In this document: piece after piece, positions 12,916 through 23,134 of the stretch | How positions within the stretch are numbered: the stretch's first letter is position 1 | Layout of the letters: each line of letters starts with the position of its first letter | NCBI RefSeq assembly: GCF_011745365.1 | Contig: NW_024468910.1 | Coordinates: 3,996,068 to 4,060,067, forward strand | Direction: 5' to 3' | Length of the DNA stretch: 64,000 bases | From: Cryphonectria parasitica EP155 | Taxonomy: Eukaryota; Ascomycota; Sordariomycetes; Diaporthales; Cryphonectriaceae | Translations under genes and position numbers: made by a program | Notes under the pieces: model-generated | What the model saw: the letters and a program-made list of their open reading frames with translations, nothing else | Database searches by the model: none | What the model was told of the DNA's origin: nothing

Positions 12916-15657
12916 ATGTCGTCGTCCTCCTCCTCATCAAACGCCGGTCTCAACGTCATCGCCTTGGTCTCAGGTGGCAAAGACAGCTTCTTCTCGGCCC
13001 TGCACTGTCTCGAGAACGGGCACCGCCTTGTCGCCCTGGCCAACCTGCACCCCCCTTCTCCCCTGCCTAAACGAGGTCAGACAATACCACCACCGAGCAG
13101 TGTGGACGATGACGGCCGCCCTGAGGAGGAACAAGAGGATGAGGAGACGGACCTCAACTCGTTCATGTACCAGACTGTCGGGCACCAGGTCATCCCGCTG
13201 TACGCCGACGCCACGGGCCTCCCCCTGTACCGGCAACCCATCCTTGGCGGCGCCGTGCAGAGCGGGAGGGAATACTCCACCGTCAGGGCCGCCACTACCA
13301 CAAGCAGACAAGACGGTGGTGGCACAGCAGCAGCGGAACAGGACGAGACGGAATCCCTGGTGCCCCTCCTCAAGGCCGTCCTCGCCTCCCACCCCGAGGC
13401 CAACGCCCTCAGCGCCGGTGCCATCCTGAGCACCTACCAGCGCACCCGTGTCGAGTCTGTGGCCCTGCGCCTGGGTCTCGTCCCGCTGGCCTATCTCTGG
13501 AAGTACCCCATCCTCCCGCCGCCACCCCCGCCGCTGCCTTCTGCCGAGGCACGCGGTGCGGTGGCGGACGAAGCACAGCTGCTGCTGGATATGGCAGCGG
13601 CAGTTCTCGAGGCGCGCATCATCAAGGTCGCCTCGGGAGGGCTGGACGAGGGGTTTCTTTGGGAGAACGTCGCGGCGCCGAGGGGCATCACGATGCTCAA
13701 GAGGGCCATGGGGCGGTTTGGGTCTGCGGTTCTGGAGACGGGGGCTATCTTGGGCGAGGGTGGGGAATTTGAGACGCTTGTTCTGGATGGACCGACGAGG
13801 TTATTTGGTAAGAAGGTTGTTGTGGAGGAGGGCGATCGGTTGGTAGTGAGGGAAGGAGGTGGGATGGCTTGGCTGAAGGTGAGGCGGGCGAGGGTGGAGG
13901 AGAAGAAGAAGAAGACGGCTGAAGAGGAGGAGGAGGAGGAGGAGGAGGAAGAGAAAGGCGAGGGCGCCGTGGTGAGGAGACCTGCATTGTTTGATGAGAG
14001 GTTTCAGCGGGTGGTTGATGTGTTGAACGCTGCTGTTGTCGATGATGATGACGACGACGGTGACGACCTCGACCTGACCCCTCTCACCCTCAAAGCGGCT
14101 GATCACTCTTCTCCTGCCTTTTACCACCTTCATCAACCCGCGTCGCCACCCCAGATTCTGCAGCAGACCTGGGCCATCACTCGCCCACAGACAACAGACG
14201 CCCACAACCTCCTCACCATCCAGGAAGAGACCAGCATCCTAGTCAACGAGATCCGCTCACACCTGACCACACACAACCTCACACCAGCCTCCATCATCAG
14301 CACCATCATCATCCTCCGCTCCATGGCCGACTTCCCCGCCATCAACACCATCTACGGCGCCCTCTTTACAGAGCCAAATCCTCCCTCTCGAGTGACCATC
14401 TCGTGCGGTGATCTTCTCCCTGACGGCGCCGGCAACATAGCCATCTACCTCACCGTCCCTACTATTGCCCTCGACAGGCAGGGTCTCCACGTCCAGAGCA
14501 GATCCTACTGGGCCCCAGCCAACATAGGCCCCTACAGCCAGGCCATCACATTTCCCCTCCTCCTTGTGGCTGGAGGGACAACAACAACAACAACGACAGA
14601 GAGAGCGGTGCACATCGCAGGCCAGATCCCCCTCGTCCCAGCAAGCATGGACCTGCCAGCCGCCGGCATGGACGTCCAGCTCGTCCTGTCCCTCCAACAC
14701 CTCTGGCGCATAGCAGCCGAGCTGCGTGTCCAGTGGTGGACCAGCGCAGCCGTCTATCTCCCGCGCGCAGATGAGACCACCACCGCCCTGTCCACGCGAG
14801 AGAAAGCCCAACTGGCCTACCGTGCCTGGAAACAAGCACATAAATCATCGTCTACTACTGACGATGACGACGATGACGAAGACGGCCCAGACTTATGGGA
14901 CCGCAAGTTCGACCCGCGCTACATGTCCTACACAGGCGAATCCTCCTCCAGCGCCAATACCACCAGACCAGACCTGCCGGACTACACGCTGCTGGCAGAC
15001 CCGGAAGCAGCAGGCTATGGCGAGACAACAACAGCCAGTCACCCACCTGTGGTGCCGTTCTGTTTCGCCGCAGAGGTTGACGAGCTGCCGCGGTCGGCCG
15101 AGGCAGAATGGCATGCGCATGCGGGGCTGGCTGGGCTGGAGGCGGGTAGTGTCCGTGTGTGGCGCGAGAGGCGGACCGTGGTAGGAGGAGCAGGACTAGG
15201 AGCAGGAGTAGCGAGGGTAGTGTACCGCGCCGAGCACTGTCTTGCCCTTATTAGCCCTTCCTCCGAGGCCAGCACAGGCGGGTCTGGTCTGCACAGTGTC
15301 GTCTCCATCGAGGCCGGCCGTGATGATGGCGGCAGCAGACTAACGCTTGACGAGTTACGCCGTGGTGCGGACGACATCTTTAGTCATGCCGTAGCCAGGC
15401 TTGCAAATGAGGAAGAACAAGGCTTATCATCATCATCACCAACAACAACAACGCGGCACAGCCAGCAGCCATATCTAGTGTATCTAGACACGAGCATGTT
15501 TCTAGCAGATGAGATTCGCGGGGCTATTGTGGAGCAAGGGCTGGCTGCTGTGCCTTGTGCTTCGCTTTGGAGCGGGATGGGCGGGAGGAGGCTTGCGATG
15601 GTGGTGCTTTATAGGCTGTTTGGGTCGTCGTCGGCAGTACTTATAGAGGATGCCTAA
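12916..15657 (+). CDS. dph6: Diphthine--ammonia ligase (Dph6) with RidA-like C-terminal domains
   Basis: Catalyses the last step of diphthamide synthesis on elongation factor 2, the ATP-dependent amidation of diphthine, in the cytosol. It is a single 913-residue frame. The N-terminal adenine-nucleotide alpha-hydrolase (PP-loop) domain opens with LVSGGKDSF at about residues 17-25. Conserved stretches such as LSAGAILSTYQRTRVES and LGLVPLAYLW follow. Two YjgF/RidA-like domains follow, at about 400-520 and from about 530 (SYWAPANIGPYSQA), the architecture known for eukaryotic Dph6 (yeast YLR143W). The start is the first ATG, in a CCGCC-ATG context. Three acidic or charged inserts (about residues 327-352, 374-384 and 645-655) come from GAG/GAT trinucleotide expansion and make the protein longer than typical. 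No intron was detected. The bZIP gene lies downstream, tail to tail. Confidence 0.9.
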   Translation: MSSSSSSSNAGLNVIALVSGGKDSFFSALHCLENGHRLVALANLHPPSPLPKRGQTIPPPSSVDDDGRPEEEQEDEETDLNSFMYQTVGHQVIPLYADATGLPLYRQPILGGAVQSGREYSTVRAATTTSRQDGGGTAAAEQDETESLVPLLKAVLASHPEANALSAGAILSTYQRTRVESVALRLGLVPLAYLWKYPILPPPPPPLPSAEARGAVADEAQLLLDMAAAVLEARIIKVASGGLDEGFLWENVAAPRGITMLKRAMGRFGSAVLETGAILGEGGEFETLVLDGPTRLFGKKVVVEEGDRLVVREGGGMAWLKVRRARVEEKKKKTAEEEEEEEEEEEKGEGAVVRRPALFDERFQRVVDVLNAAVVDDDDDDGDDLDLTPLTLKAADHSSPAFYHLHQPASPPQILQQTWAITRPQTTDAHNLLTIQEETSILVNEIRSHLTTHNLTPASIISTIIILRSMADFPAINTIYGALFTEPNPPSRVTISCGDLLPDGAGNIAIYLTVPTIALDRQGLHVQSRSYWAPANIGPYSQAITFPLLLVAGGTTTTTTTERAVHIAGQIPLVPASMDLPAAGMDVQLVLSLQHLWRIAAELRVQWWTSAAVYLPRADETTTALSTREKAQLAYRAWKQAHKSSSTTDDDDDDEDGPDLWDRKFDPRYMSYTGESSSSANTTRPDLPDYTLLADPEAAGYGETTTASHPPVVPFCFAAEVDELPRSAEAEWHAHAGLAGLEAGSVRVWRERRTVVGGAGLGAGVARVVYRAEHCLALISPSSEASTGGSGLHSVVSIEAGRDDGGSRLTLDELRRGADDIFSHAVARLANEEEQGLSSSSPTTTTRHSQQPYLVYLDTSMFLADEIRGAIVEQGLAAVPCASLWSGMGGRRLAMVVLYRLFGSSSAVLIEDA

Positions 15658-16051
15658 GTTAGTAGTCAAAAGGGGGTTTGTTATATATTTTGCTAGGTTT
15701 GAGAGGGCCTTGGAGATACCCAAATAGAGGCATATCAAATTCGGATAGAAGGGGAAAGAACAAAAGAAAACATTACGCCAAGAGGGCTCTCTCTCTCTGT
15801 GTAAATCAAGGTACCTTGGTCCAAATATTTCTTGATTATAGCAAATTGAGACGTGAAGGGTTTTTTTTTTTTCTTCCTTTTCTTTCTCTGGTTTTTTTTT
15901 TTTCTTTTTTTTTCTTTCCCTCACTTGGTCTCTACGAACCAACCAAGATGTATATGTGATATTGCTTGTGAAATAATTACATGCGGACACGTATCCTTCC
16001 CCTCTCTCCCTTCCCATCATCCACCCCATCACGACCACCAACAAACGCCCT
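15658..16051. other. Convergent 3' region between Dph6 and the bZIP gene
   Basis: Holds the presumed 3' UTRs of both genes. T-rich runs at 15860-15917 would read as A-rich on the minus strand. No gene seen. Confidence 0.6.
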
Positions 16052-16996
16052 TCATGGAAACAAATACCCCATCCCTTGCTGATGCCCACCCTGTTCCTGT
16101 CCCATCAGCATATCCGGCAGCAGAGGATATGACAAGTCCGACCCGTGCCCCGTGGCCCCATCCACAAGCTGCGGCGACCCATGATACACGGCCGGGCTCG
16201 CTCTCGAGCTCCCTGTGCCGTACGCCGGCGACCCAGAGTCGTAGTACACCCTACCACCACCACTACCACCCGCTCCAGTTCCTCCTCCCTGTTGCGCGTT
16301 TAGCATCTCGTCCAGATCCGCGTCTGATACTGTGAAGAACCCTGCTGTGCCGCCCCCGCCGAGGCCGAGATCCCCGCCGAGGCCTTGTTGGTGATGCTGT
16401 AGCAGCATGTCATCCTCTGGAGCCAGCACGTGGTTGGGTGGTAGATATGGCGAGGACAAAGTGGTCGATGGGATACTCGCGTACAAGTCTGCGCTGACCG
16501 CAGCTGCTTGCTGTTGTTGTTGTTGCTGTTGCTGACGGTAATTGTGACGATGATGATGATGTGGTTGTTGTTGTTGTTGTTGATGTTGCTGTTGCTGTTG
16601 TTGATGATGATGGTGATGGTCATATCTACTACGACCGCCTTCACTACCGTAAACCGACCCGGCCGCCGATGACGGAGACGATAAGTAAGCCCGCATGTTC
16701 TGGTTCTCAACCCGCAGCGACCGTCGCGCCTGCTCTGCGTCCTCGATCTGCTCGCGAATGCCGGCGATGTCGGACTGGAGTTGCTTGACGTAGTCGGCCT
16801 TGCGCTGGCGGTGCTGGATCTGGGCTCGTCGGACCTGGGCGCGACGCTTGTTCCTGGCTGACTGCTTCCCCTCCCCCTCCCCATCCCCCTCCTCTTCCTC
16901 GGCCCTTCCAGGGGAGAATGAGTTTGTGGCGACTGCTGCTGCTGCTGCTGCTGCTGGCGGCGGCGGTCGTGGTGCCGCCGTTGTTGCTATTGTCAT
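16052..16996 (-). CDS. bZIP transcription factor
   Basis: A 314-residue nuclear DNA-binding protein in one exon. The basic region lies at about residues 48-66 and contains the N-x-x-A-Q...R-x-R-K pattern (RNKRRAQVRRAQ ... RQRK). It continues into a heptad-repeat helix with hydrophobic positions near L73, I80, A87, L94 and M101, giving the classic basic-leucine zipper. An Ala/Pro-rich head and an acidic patch (EEEEGDGEGE) precede the domain. After it come long His and Gln runs (about residues 125-170), encoded by ATG/TTG-type trinucleotide repeats at 16500-16620, and a Gly/Ser-rich tail. The zipper is short, as in the fungal Yap-like group with RRAQxRRAQ basic regions. I cannot assign it to a named factor, and its targets are unknown. 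Confidence 0.85.
   Translation of the reverse strand: MTIATTAAPRPPPPAAAAAAAVATNSFSPGRAEEEEGDGEGEGKQSARNKRRAQVRRAQIQHRQRKADYVKQLQSDIAGIREQIEDAEQARRSLRVENQNMRAYLSSPSSAAGSVYGSEGGRSRYDHHHHHQQQQQQHQQQQQQPHHHHRHNYRQQQQQQQQQAAAVSADLYASIPSTTLSSPYLPPNHVLAPEDDMLLQHHQQGLGGDLGLGGGGTAGFFTVSDADLDEMLNAQQGGGTGAGGSGGGRVYYDSGSPAYGTGSSRASPAVYHGSPQLVDGATGHGSDLSYPLLPDMLMGQEQGGHQQGMGYLFP
16500..16620 (-). repeat. CAG/CAA/CAT trinucleotide tract inside the bZIP gene
   Basis: An imperfect run of CAR and CAY codons gives alternating poly-Gln and poly-His in the bZIP protein. It is a likely site of length variation between strains. Confidence 0.85.
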
Positions 16997-18135
16997 ATGA
17001 CCAACGTTGATGTTAGCCTCCTTCTTCCTCTTCCTCTTCTCTTCCTTCTTCTTGATTCTTCTTTTCTTATTCTGGCCGCCATCTTGATGGTGGGGGTGAT
17101 GAAGATGATGAGGTCATGTGGTGGATTGGTTGTGAGGTAGTGATCATCTGGGTACTGGTGCAGTGATTAGGGCTGTAGCATGGCGCGAGAGTGACGGATG
17201 GACACATGAATGGATGGATGCATGAATGAATGTGCGGGACAGAATGAGACATCATAGACCCAGGGGGGGAGGGTTGCACTCGTAGCGTGAACGAGAAAGA
17301 ATAGGCCAAAGAAGAAAGGGACATGAAAAAGTATATAGATACTCTCCTCCTCCTCCTTCTTCTTTTGCCCAAATGGGGAGTCCAACTGCGAGCGGGACCG
17401 AGTACACGCCCGAGGTCCCGCTTCTCCGGTAACTGTTGACAAATCGCCATGCCCGCATCGAGGCATAAGATTTCCAGAGCGCAGAACGCGCCCCAACGCC
17501 AAGTCCGAAGCAACTCGGCGCCCAGGGGCGCACAAGCATGGCAGAGGGCTGGAAGGGAGGGGGCGAGGGTGGACTGTGTGACCAGATCGTTGACGAGATT
17601 ATATAAAGGGCGGGTGGGGGAAGTGATCTCGATGGTCCGTGAGACAAGAGGAAAGTCAGGCCCTTGAAAAGTTTTGTCTTTCCCCCCTCCCCTTTCCTCC
17701 TGTTTCTTTTCTTCCTCCTCTTTTCTTCTTCGTCTTCAACATACCTGGTCTGCTCGGTTGGCCTGGATCACTCTGGACGAATCTGAGTGTCCTGGCCGAA
17801 GAATCCTCTTGGTTCTTCCTCCAGTACGTGGTGAAGGAGGGTCGTTCTTCTTGGGTTGGGCGATGAGCTTCCATCATTTCTTGGTGGCCTTGTTGATGTG
17901 GTTTGTTCAAGGAGGGCAGACGTCTTCTCTCTTTTTCTCTCTCTCGACGGTGTGTAACCTTCTTGTGCTGACCAGGCAGCTGGAGAAAGGAAGACCAAAA
18001 AAAATAAAGACTCATCCGCCTTCTATATATTTCTTCTTCTCTGACCTCACATCTCCATTACCCCCCGTCGCTCATCTTTCCGAGCACCCGCGAATGGAGG
18101 GCAGGAGCTGATTAAGGGACCGGAAATCGCAGCCC
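16997..18135. other. bZIP upstream region, no other gene supported
   Basis: Upstream sequence of the minus-strand bZIP gene. A TATATAAA-like element near 17600 reads as a TATA box on the plus strand and nearly so on the minus strand. Pyrimidine-rich blocks follow on the plus strand to about 18060. No protein with recognisable features is present. Confidence 0.5.
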
Positions 18136-18279
18136 ATGTCCTATTTCCCCCTCCCTCCACAGCAGCAGCAGCAGCAGCAGCAGCAAAATGCGCCTTGGAT
18201 CATGTCGCCGCGCCCTTCACCGAGCATGCCGAGGGCGGCCTGGGGGCATCGCAGAGAGACCCATCGTGACAGCCTTTGA
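18136..18279 (+). CDS. Possible 47-residue Gln-rich small ORF
   Basis: A short frame begins MSYFPLPP, continues with nine Gln codons (eight CAG, one CAA) and a Pro/Ser/Arg-rich stretch (MSPRPSPSMPRAAW), and ends in TGA. The composition resembles the N-terminus of a fungal regulatory protein, but no downstream exon could be joined convincingly. It could equally be a chance frame over a CAG microsatellite. It was not recognised as any family. Confidence 0.2.
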   Translation: MSYFPLPPQQQQQQQQQNAPWIMSPRPSPSMPRAAWGHRRETHRDSL

Positions 18280-19093
18280 GAGGCAGGCTAAGCCGAATTG
18301 AGTAATTGGGTTATTCACTCCCTACATTGGTAGAGTCTGGCCTTCCTTGGTGTGCTGCAGTCGTTCTGCTGATGCAGCCAATCATTGCCTGTGGGGAAGG
18401 CTGACCGCGTCTCAATGCAACAACACGCAAAAAAAACATGGTTGTGCTGCGGCTATGCCAACATGCTTGCCGAGGGAAGAGGGGGGGGGGGGGGCGACCA
18501 TGTCCGGGAGTGTGGATCGGTCGATCGATGGTCTTCTTACTCACATCGGCGTTCAGCGCTGGCGAGATGATAACCAGATTGAACAGGTCATTTTGTCCTC
18601 GGCTTTGCTGGATGGTTAAATTTAGGACTGGAAAAGCCTTGCCGAGGGGGACGTGGACGAGCAGATTGGATGGTTCTTGCTTACGCCAGCCACGGGGCAG
18701 GTGGAACAGTGAGTGAGTGACTTCGAGGCGGAGGCGGCTGTGTCGGGCCTGTCGGGCCTGTCGAGACTCTCGAGACTCTCGCTCTCTGTGAAGAGAAGAG
18801 GAAATCACCCCTTCCAACCCAGATCTTTCCGCAGCACCCGAGAATGCTTCTACTCATCTTAGCAAGTCAGACAAATTTTCTGACAAGGAAGACGGCAGCC
18901 TCATGTCGACTTTTGAGCCGTTCTCGCCGCGTTGGGCCCCTGCTGCAATTCTGGTGATCGCGTATACACACGTAACGAGAAGAAAATGAGAAAACAATCT
19001 TCACAGGCACATCTGAAGAAGAAGAAAAAATGAAAAAATACATGGGCGTCTGGGAATCGTTGCATGGAGAAAGCTGGTCTTGTTGATGAATGA
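18280..19093. other. Intergenic region, no gene seen
   Basis: The 3' flank of the minus-strand Oct1 gene. It contains a poly-G run (about 18482-18494) and short direct repeats near 18738-18775. No coding feature is supported. Confidence 0.6.
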
Positions 19094-21541
19094 CTACCCC
19101 CTCAGGGTGGCTCCTGTACCCCAGCTGCCGACCAAGGCCATGGCCTTCGCATCACCGCGCGCGAGCCCGTCGTCGCGGAGGGTGTCGGCCAGACACCTCC
19201 ACGGGTCTCTGCTGCCACCCCACCTGAGCAAGTTCTCCTTCAGCTGCTCTCCGTTCTCCCGGCTCACGGCCGCCCCGCCCCGGCCTGTTGAAAACACCTT
19301 CTCCCACACCCTCTCGGCCAGCACGCGGTCAAACAGGTAGCTGTAGTACGTACTCCCGTAGCCGAACAGGTGACCAAAGAAGCCCTGCCAGCTGGTGTTC
19401 GGCGGGTCGGCAGGCGTGTGGCCATATGTGTCCTGGATATTCCAGTACATGTGTGACGAGTCAAAGTCAGCCGCCCTGACCTGTCCTGAGTGGTACGACT
19501 GGTCCAGCATCGCCAGCAGGATCTGGTTCTCGTTGTCCATGCCCTCAAACAGCCTCGACTGCCGCAGCTGCTGAACCACCATGTCGTAGTTGAGCGGCTC
19601 GTCCGTCTCGTAGTGCCGCGCAAAGAGGCGCAGGACCTCGGGGTCCGCACAAAAGTGCTCCATCAGCGTCGACGGCAGCTCCGCCAGGTCGGTCGCGCAG
19701 CGGGTGCCCGACACGTTCTGCAGGGACGTCCGCGCCAGGATGCTGTGGATGGCGTGGCCCATCTCGTGGAAGAGCGTCTCTACCTGTCCATATGTCAGGA
19801 AGGCAGGCTTGTCTCCCGCGCCGTTGCCCTGCGGGAAGTCGCACACGAGCGCAATCGTCGGCAGCTGCTTCAGGGAGCCATCTCTACCTCGCGCCATGGC
19901 CATGCCGTCGTTGGCTGCTTCCTCTGGGGAGGCGAAGCCGGGGTGCTGCGCTGCTGCGGCCTGCAGGAGTGCAGACTCAGCCTCCTCAAGCTCACGCCCC
20001 TCGATCTCTCGTGAGCACCGCACCGTAAAGTGTGCCGGGTTAGGTGACTTGTCTGCCCGGTAGAAGAGATCACAGTACAGGACCGCGACGTGTCCGTCTG
20101 TATCTGAGACGACGTCCAGCCGTCGCACGTCGGGGTGCCAGGTCTCGCCTGGCATCGTCTCCTGCGGCACGAAGCGGATCCCGTACAGCCGTGTGAAGAG
20201 CCGCGAGAGGCCCTGCATGACGGTTCCCAGCGAGAAGTAGGCAGACAAGAAGTCATCCCGTCGTAACTTGGACCTCACGGCCTCGCGGATCCTGTTCATA
20301 TAGTAGTCCTTGTCCCAGGGCCTGACGGGACCCGAGGAGGCTGTGTTGGTCCGTTTCATCGCTAGCAGGTTCTGCATCTCGCGCTGTACCACCGGGGCAT
20401 TGTTATTGTTCAGGGCCCGCAGGAACCCCTGGACAGCCTCGGGCGTCTTGGCCATCATCCTGTCGCGCAGTGCCATGTGCCCGTAGCTCTCGAACCCTGA
20501 CAGATCCGCCAGCTCCGCCCGCAGCCTGAGCAGCTCCTCGAGGCGCTGGACAGACTCCTTCGAGGCCGTCCGCGATGCCATAAAGATGGACTTGCGCGTC
20601 TGCTCGTGGTGCACCATGCGCAGTGCGTACGAAGCCTCTGGGCTCAGCGTGGGCAGGTGGATCTGGCCACGTCTGGACAGCTTCTGCGCGAACCTCGGCT
20701 CCACCCCCTGGAAGTTGATGCTGGGGAGGTTCAAGAATGGTTGCTCGGGGGCCATCCCCTCGACGAACTGCTGGCCGACGTCTCCTATCCTGGACGACAG
20801 CTCGACGAACCTGTCGCGTGCGTCCTGCGGCAGGTTGACCGCCGACTTGGTGAAGTCCAGCCTCAGGATCTCGGCGACAGCCTTCTCCTCCTCGGTCCAG
20901 GCAGCCGTCACCTCTGGGTTCTCCATCGCCCGCCCCAGCTGCTCGTTCAGCCCCGTCGTTGTGTTCAACTGGTTCATGTACTGGTATACGATGCCCCAGG
21001 CCTCTGATGCCGCCGACTGCATCTGGCGGTCCGGATGTGTGACGCGCACAAAGTCGGAGAGGTCGATAACTCTGCACAGGAGATCTGATAACCTGTCCAT
21101 GTCGCGAACCATCTCTTGGTACTCGGATAGCGAGCTCGCGTGGAGGACCTTGTCGACGATGGTCTGGGCACGTGCCAGCGAGACCCTGGCGAAGGCGAGG
21201 AAGCCTTGAGGTTCGGTGAGGTAGGCATTACGGAAGAGGCCGACGCGCGGTTTGCCTCTGGAGGATCTGGAGAAGTCCCGCCACGCTGGGCTGGAGTCGA
21301 AGATCTGGCGGAGGGTCGTGTCGTCGTGACTCGTGTCGGTGGTAAACTGCACTATAGAGCCAAGTATTGACTTTGGTTTCTGAGGTGGGGAGGGTGATGT
21401 GTTGTCCTCAGTCTGAGTAGCAGAAGAAGGGCTGGTCGCAGCAGTACTGAGCTGCAGCCGTGTGTCTCGCACCGTGCGCCTTGCGCATCTTGAGCAGACC
21501 CAGGCTGCAGACGCCACTGGACGCTGGGCGAACCTGATCAT
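19094..21541 (-). CDS. oct1: Mitochondrial intermediate peptidase (Oct1), M3 family
   Basis: A zinc metallopeptidase of the mitochondrial matrix that removes an N-terminal octapeptide from a subset of imported precursors after the main processing peptidase has cut. It is a single-exon, 815-residue protein, the usual length for fungal Oct1. The first ATG (21541) begins MIRFAQRPVASAAWVCSR, a basic, acid-free, amphipathic presequence. The frame stays open upstream but has no ATG there. The catalytic zinc motif HEMGH is at residues 592-596. Thimet-oligopeptidase fold signatures include EGMAPEQPFLNLP and, near the end, FGHLFGYGSTYYSYLFD. A Mic26/27-like mitochondrial gene starts 584 bases away on the other strand, so the two probably share a regulatory region. 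Confidence 0.95.
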   Translation of the reverse strand: MIRFAQRPVASAAWVCSRCARRTVRDTRLQLSTAATSPSSATQTEDNTSPSPPQKPKSILGSIVQFTTDTSHDDTTLRQIFDSSPAWRDFSRSSRGKPRVGLFRNAYLTEPQGFLAFARVSLARAQTIVDKVLHASSLSEYQEMVRDMDRLSDLLCRVIDLSDFVRVTHPDRQMQSAASEAWGIVYQYMNQLNTTTGLNEQLGRAMENPEVTAAWTEEEKAVAEILRLDFTKSAVNLPQDARDRFVELSSRIGDVGQQFVEGMAPEQPFLNLPSINFQGVEPRFAQKLSRRGQIHLPTLSPEASYALRMVHHEQTRKSIFMASRTASKESVQRLEELLRLRAELADLSGFESYGHMALRDRMMAKTPEAVQGFLRALNNNNAPVVQREMQNLLAMKRTNTASSGPVRPWDKDYYMNRIREAVRSKLRRDDFLSAYFSLGTVMQGLSRLFTRLYGIRFVPQETMPGETWHPDVRRLDVVSDTDGHVAVLYCDLFYRADKSPNPAHFTVRCSREIEGRELEEAESALLQAAAAQHPGFASPEEAANDGMAMARGRDGSLKQLPTIALVCDFPQGNGAGDKPAFLTYGQVETLFHEMGHAIHSILARTSLQNVSGTRCATDLAELPSTLMEHFCADPEVLRLFARHYETDEPLNYDMVVQQLRQSRLFEGMDNENQILLAMLDQSYHSGQVRAADFDSSHMYWNIQDTYGHTPADPPNTSWQGFFGHLFGYGSTYYSYLFDRVLAERVWEKVFSTGRGGAAVSRENGEQLKENLLRWGGSRDPWRCLADTLRDDGLARGDAKAMALVGSWGTGATLRG

Positions 21542-22125
21542 GACCTCTGTGGCGGGTGTGATGGTCGCGGCAGCGGTGGTGTTGAGAGGCTTCTTGGTCT
21601 TGTGTCCTTGGATATTGTCATTGCCTTGGTCGTCGGTAAGGAGGAAAATCCATGTAGACTGGAACAACAGAGCAGGCAGAGGCAAGAATAACAGTAGAGG
21701 AGATGTTGAACTCTCCCAAGTCTGGTCGAGAAGGAGTGCTGGAAGCTATTCAATTATACGAGGAGAGGAGAAAGAGAAGAGGAGAGAGAGAGAGACAAGG
21801 AAAAAGAAGGTGCTTGTGAGAACTTTCACAAGTCGCCGATTTTAGGCCGACGAAAGGTACTACCCTACCCTGTCGCCCATGACGGAATAATGGCTCTTGC
21901 CCAGCTCAAATTTTTAGTTAGGAGCTCCCGCTAGAGAAGGAACAATAACCACTGCTGCCGCTGTTGCTTGCTCCCGGGAAGAGCCGCCAACTCGCCGGAC
22001 TACAGCGCCTTGTTCTCAGGTCCCATCAACCACCCAACCAACCTCCTCACCAAAGGACCGACAACCCACCCAACCCGACCCTTTGACGTTCGGTCGAGTA
22101 TTCCGGGAGATCAATCAGGGTCAAG
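21542..22125. promoter_or_regulatory. Divergent promoter region, oct1 / mic27
   Basis: The 584 bases between two divergently transcribed mitochondrial-protein genes hold both promoters and leaders. The oct1-proximal half is purine-rich on the plus strand (GAGA runs at about 21755-21805). I could not identify a specific shared factor site. Confidence 0.6.
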
Positions 22126-23134
22126 ATGGCGGCAAGAGTTCTGCTGCAACGGGTAAGGCCCCATCCTACTGGCCCAATTGGCTTGTGAATTTCATTGAGC
22201 TTGGAGCTTTGATCTACTGACACGAGGGAATTCTCGCAAAGCATGCCGCGCCGTTGACAGCCTCCCTCCTTGCCGGAGGCGTTGCCCTCTACCCACGAGT
22301 CGCCCACGCAGAGGCCCCAGAATCATACAACTCCCCATCAGTACGATCATATTGACCCCCAAAAGCTTCCCATGCCTGCTCTACCCAAATCAACGACTGA
22401 CCGTCATGTGTGTCCTCCAGCCCAAGAAGCCCATATACGACGATTTCGACGCCGTGCCCACGACAGCCACCCTGCCACCACCACCGCCGCCGCCGTCCAA
22501 GCAGTCGTCGCAAGAAGCCCCGGCGAGCCCTACCTCGACCATCGTCGCCTCCGAGTCTTCTTGGTCCTTGTCGTCCCCAGGGTCCCAGGAGGTGGTCGTC
22601 CGGCAGCAGGCTCGCGGCCCCACGCCCACTGATCGTTTGGCCGCTCAGATCCGCGACGCGCGGCTTTTCCTGTACCGTCAGGCCTGCGATGCCGAGGACG
22701 CAGTGAACCGGGCTATGGACCGCGCATTCCACCTGGAGAAGTCGTTCACCGACACCGTGGCGGGTCTCGCGCCGCCCGCCGAGTCCGGCGAGAAGCTCAT
22801 GCCGGGCCTGGTGTACGTGCTGGTGGCCGCCATGGCCGGGAGCATCGTCACGCGCCGCAGCAACATCCTGCTGCGCGCCGCCGTGCCCGTCGCGTTCGGC
22901 GTGGGCATGGGCTGGACTGCTCTGCCCGTCACGATGGGCAATGTGAGCGAGCTGGCTTGGCGGTACGAGCAGCGGTTCCCGGCCGTCGCGCAGGGCCACA
23001 TCAAGACAAGGGAGGCGTTGGAGAGCGGCGTCAGCTTTGCCAAGGTGCACAGGCAGGTGGTGTCAGACGCGGTGGGCGAGAAGGTCAAGGGTGCGCGGGA
23101 GACTGTCGAGGACTGGGTCAAGAAGGGAAAATGA
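22126..23134 (+). CDS. mic27: MICOS subunit Mic26/Mic27-like (apolipoprotein O family)
   Basis: An inner-membrane component of the MICOS complex that shapes crista junctions. The model has three exons: 22126-22152, 22242-22340 and 22421-23134, all joined in phase 0, giving 279 residues. Only this splicing links the N-terminus MAARVLLQR to HAAPLTASLLAGG and then to PKKPIYDDFD. The N-terminus is basic and hydrophobic, as for import. Two hydrophobic segments lie at about residues 168-186 (LVYVLVAAMAGSIV) and 190-212 (LLRAAVPVAFGVGMGW), separated by a short basic loop; this hairpin is the apolipoprotein-O-family core. A charged amphipathic C-terminus follows. The first exon is only nine codons, so it is easily missed by automated gene calling. 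Whether it corresponds to Mic26 or Mic27 cannot be settled from the sequence. Confidence 0.85.

Noticed and set aside
12639..13070. Poly-Ser frame over the hexanucleotide repeat, running into the Dph6 gene
   Set aside because: It is the wrong frame for Dph6 and exists only because the repeat has no stops.
21542..21685. 48-residue upstream extension of Oct1
   Set aside because: No ATG in the extension, and the mitochondrial presequence starts at the ATG at 21541.
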